Of a DNA stretch of 62,480 bases, positions 60,344 through 62,480 are shown one piece after another. Under the pieces are notes generated by a model. The model was not told the DNA's origin, made no database searches, and was given only the letters and a program-made list of their open reading frames with translations. Numbering within the stretch: position 1 is the stretch's first letter; each line of letters starts with the position of its first letter. A program made the translations under genes and the position numbers. This DNA comes from JBDZVM01 sp040255675 (GTDB lineage Bacteria; Actinomycetota; Actinomycetes; Acidothermales; Acidothermaceae), in assembly GCA_040255675.1 (NCBI GenBank), contig JBDZVM010000023.1:1-62480 (forward strand), in the 5' to 3' direction.

Positions 60344-61931
60344 TTTCTGCGAGGTCGGCAAGTTGAAAATCGAGCCATTTCGTGACGTCGTTAGAACGCA
60401 CGATATACGCGGCCGCCTCACGCAGATCGCGGCGCTGTGGCATCGGCATAGTGAGCGCTTCGTACAACGCGTCTGCCTGCTGCTGAACGTCGAACGGATA
60501 CAGAGTGACCGCGAACGCGCCCAATTCCTCGTGCGCGCCGGTGCTCTCGGAAAGTGCGAGCACGGCGCCCCGCCTCGACACCGAAACCGCTTCTTTCGCC
60601 ACGAGATTCATGCCGTCGGCGATCGAGTTCACCATGACGACGTCGCAGATCGTGTACGCCGCCACCGCGGTGAGAAAGTCTTCGTGCAGCCGCAGATCGA
60701 TCGGCGCGTCGCCGCCCCGGGTGTACTTCGCGTTGATGCGGGCGACCACCGAACCGATACGCCCGACGTATTCGACGTATTCGGCGACGTCGAGGCGGCT
60801 CGGCTGCAAGAACGCGAAGAACCGTACCTTGCCGACGAGTTCGGGGTGGTCGTCGAGAAGTCGTTCGAAGGCAAGGAATCCGCGCACGATGTTCTTCGAC
60901 GGATCGGTGCGGTCGACCCGGACGATGAGCTGCCCGCCTTCGGCTTCCATCCATTGCTCGACATCGTCGAGCCGGCCGCGAACCGCTTTGCTGCGAGCGG
61001 TTTCGACGAGCGAATCGACGTCGATGGAGATCGGATACGTCTTCGCCGTCACCGTTCGCGGGCCGACTTGCACGGTCAACTTGTCGAAGTTGACAGGTAG
61101 TCCGAGAAGTTCTTGCGCGCAAAGCAAGAAGTTGCGCGCGAAGCGTTCGGTGTGAAAGGCGACCACGTCGTTGCCGAGAAGTCCGCGCATGAGCTGGTCG
61201 CGCATCGCCGGCGGCAGCATGCGCCACGCGTCGGGCCCGGGCCACGGAATGTGCACGAAATGCGACAGGACGACGTCGGGGCAACGCTGCCTGATGAGGT
61301 CGGCGACCAAGTAAAAGTGATAGTCGTGCAATAGCACGAGCGCTTTGCCGCCGTGCCTCTCCACCTCTTCCACGATGGCGTCGGCGAAGGCTTGGTTCAC
61401 CGTGACGTAGCCGAGTTCGAACGCTTCGTGTTCGCGAGTGCCGATATTCGGCGAACGCGTGGGATCGTAGAGCTGGTGCTGGATGAACCACAGCAGCGGG
61501 TTCGAAATTACCGTGTAGAAATCGTCGTGCGCCGCGGGCTCGATTTCGAGCATGCGTACGTCGAGTACGGGTGTGTCGCCATCTTCGCCGGGCTGCCAGA
61601 TGTGCGGCTCGCCCTTCATGACGAGGGGAATCGCGCAACCCTTGTGCTCGCCCGAGACCGCGACGTCCTCGTCGGTGCTGGCCGCGCAGACCCATACGGC
61701 GTCAGTGAGTTGTCCGGCGAGCCCGACCAGAGCCGTCACGAGTCCGCCCGCGCCACGCCGCGCTCTTCGACGTCCGCCGTCTCGTCGGAACTGCACCGGC
61801 GCGCGATGCGACGCTATGACGACGGGGATGCCGAGGTTTCGCGGGTCGAGGAATCGTCGCTCGCCGATCGCGCGCTGCGGCGGGGGTATCGGTTGGCCGG
61901 CGCGGTGGGTTGGATCGGCTGGTTGGCTCAC
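60318..61931 (-). CDS. otsA: OtsA-like alpha,alpha-trehalose-phosphate synthase (GT20)
   Basis: 537 residues from GTG 61931 (AAAGGA upstream). GT20 motifs: LLHDYHFYLVADLIRQ, HFVHIPWPGPDAWRMLP, RVDRTDPSKNIVRGFLAF and VVMVNSIADGMNLVAKE. These match trehalose-6-phosphate synthase in outline, but VDRTDPSKN replaces the usual VDRLDYSKG and the N-terminus differs, so it is a diverged subgroup that might use another acceptor (for example glucosylglycerol-phosphate synthesis). No otsB phosphatase gene is adjacent. The upstream region carries a 17-bp tandem repeat. Confidence 0.82.
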   Translation of the reverse strand: MSQPADPTHRAGQPIPPPQRAIGERRFLDPRNLGIPVVIASHRAPVQFRRDGGRRRARRGAGGLVTALVGLAGQLTDAVWVCAASTDEDVAVSGEHKGCAIPLVMKGEPHIWQPGEDGDTPVLDVRMLEIEPAAHDDFYTVISNPLLWFIQHQLYDPTRSPNIGTREHEAFELGYVTVNQAFADAIVEEVERHGGKALVLLHDYHFYLVADLIRQRCPDVVLSHFVHIPWPGPDAWRMLPPAMRDQLMRGLLGNDVVAFHTERFARNFLLCAQELLGLPVNFDKLTVQVGPRTVTAKTYPISIDVDSLVETARSKAVRGRLDDVEQWMEAEGGQLIVRVDRTDPSKNIVRGFLAFERLLDDHPELVGKVRFFAFLQPSRLDVAEYVEYVGRIGSVVARINAKYTRGGDAPIDLRLHEDFLTAVAAYTICDVVMVNSIADGMNLVAKEAVSVSRRGAVLALSESTGAHEELGAFAVTLYPFDVQQQADALYEALTMPMPQRRDLREAAAYIVRSNDVTKWLDFQLADLAEITGLWSHQ

Positions 61932-61962
61932 GGGTCCTTTCCTCGTGGTCGCTTTCCTTGGG

Positions 61963-62022
61963 CATCCCCCATCTAGCCACATCCCCCGTCTAGCCACATC
62001 CCCCGTCTAGCCACATCCCCCG
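61963..62022. repeat. 17-bp tandem repeat upstream of the OtsA-like gene
   Basis: Three and a half copies of a unit CATCCCCCGTCTAGCCA at 61963, 61980, 61997 and 62014 (partial). The first copy has one change. It begins 32 bp upstream of the OtsA-like start codon, in its presumed promoter or leader. Confidence 0.85.
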
Positions 62023-62147
62023 CATTGCCAAGGGCCACGCTCCGCCCCTACCGCCGGTGTTGCCGCTGATCGTGTCGCTGATCGCACCGCTGGCGGTGCC
62101 GGTGAATGGGCTGCCGGATGTCAGTGGATGATGGCAGCCTCCCATGT

Positions 62148-62480
62148 ATGGCACCCAACACTCCAATCGACGTATGTTTGCAGTTCGGCCGATCGCGCGT
62201 ATTCGCCTGCGCGATCGAGTGGCCAGGGTGGTGTCGAAGAGCCAAGACGCCGGACGACGCGCTCGCCGCGCTCAAGACGTACGCGCCCCGGTACGCGCCC
62301 GTCGTCGAGCGGGCGGGCTTACGGTTGCCGGCGCTTCGGGGAGACCCGTTTCGAGTCGTGCACCGGCGCGACGCGCCGTCTGGCGATTCGTTTTCCGCCG
62401 TCGACTTCGGCGCGCTCGAGCCACCGTGCGAGCACGATATGTCACCGTGCGAGCACGATATGTCACCGTGCGAGCACGAT
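62148..62480 (+). CDS. Conserved hypothetical protein, 3' end outside window
   Basis: Open to the window end; 111 residues visible from ATG 62148 (GTG 62124 is possible). Reads CLQFGRSRVFACAIEWPGWCRRAKTPDDALAAL (first half), then KTYAPRYAPVVERAGL and FRVVHRRDAP, features recalled from conserved actinobacterial hypothetical proteins. After DFGALEP the sequence becomes a heptad repeat PCEHDMS encoded by a 21-bp tandem repeat, where the family would be expected to continue normally. The function is unknown. Confidence 0.6.
   Translation, partial: MAPNTPIDVCLQFGRSRVFACAIEWPGWCRRAKTPDDALAALKTYAPRYAPVVERAGLRLPALRGDPFRVVHRRDAPSGDSFSAVDFGALEPPCEHDMSPCEHDMSPCEHD
62422..62480. repeat. 21-bp tandem repeat at the window end
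   Basis: Unit CACCGTGCGAGCACGATATGT at 62422, 62443 and 62464 (cut by the end). In frame with the hypothetical gene. It may continue beyond the window. Confidence 0.85.

Overview
The window is high-GC DNA with dense, often overlapping genes and frequent GTG starts. It carries coenzyme F420 synthesis genes (bifunctional FbiB and fused FbiC, NADPH:F420 reductase), SigE-type sigma factors with overlapping membrane partners, and families typical of actinobacteria (DUF1918, DUF2277, DUF2630, DUF3159, DUF4262, DUF6295). It is best read as an actinobacterial (Actinomycetota) chromosome, genus unknown. Two runs of exactly 100 N show a draft assembly. Both lie in repeats and distort the genes around them.

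Layout. 1-6677: type III restriction-modification locus (mod, cut by the window edge, and res) with a third gene for an AlbA_2/GHKL-like ATPase between them. 6702-18999: housekeeping and stress genes: L-2-hydroxyglutarate oxidase, an OmpR-type two-component system, a DoxX-Rieske fusion facing a cytochrome-b-like membrane protein, a Fic protein with an operator-like palindrome, NDH-2 dehydrogenase, a beta-propeller lipoprotein, a baeRF3 protein, and a sigma factor with a membrane partner. 19050-23549: F420 genes. 23713-29718: a GDT1-family transporter, small DUF proteins, a seven-helix PQ-loop (SWEET-like) protein divergent from a LacI regulator with a perfect palindromic operator, a second sigma/membrane pair whose sigma gene seems to start at CTG, and a DUF4262 protein.

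29857-30535 is a non-coding island: a strong stem-loop, five helically phased DnaA-box-like 9-mers beside an AT-rich run, and a 37-bp tandem repeat running into an assembly gap. 30523-34085 is a secreted operon on the minus strand: beta-helix protein with Pro-Ser linker and carbohydrate-binding module, a small lipoprotein, and a barrel-like lipoprotein.

Facing it, 34303-51854 is an exopolysaccharide cluster. It has a translationally coupled trio (RtcB-like ligase, unknown 152-aa protein, APH-fold kinase), Wzy-like polymerase, Wzx flippase, Wzz-like chain-length protein, glycosyltransferases, CapD-like dehydratase, sugar aminotransferase, HprK-like ATPase, N-formyltransferase, PIG-L deacetylase and the initiating sugar transferase, plus two LuxR-type regulators. 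Together these predict a Wzx/Wzy-type polymer containing an N-formylated amino-deoxysugar.

51847-62480: cold-shock protein, a 27-bp hairpin repeat array, TauE/SafE exporter, dienelactone hydrolase, aldehyde dehydrogenase, DMT transporter, phytoene-desaturase-like oxidoreductase, SRPBCC protein, OtsA-like synthase, and a partial gene that runs off the window end through a 21-bp tandem repeat. No tRNA, rRNA, CRISPR array, transposase or integrase was recognised.
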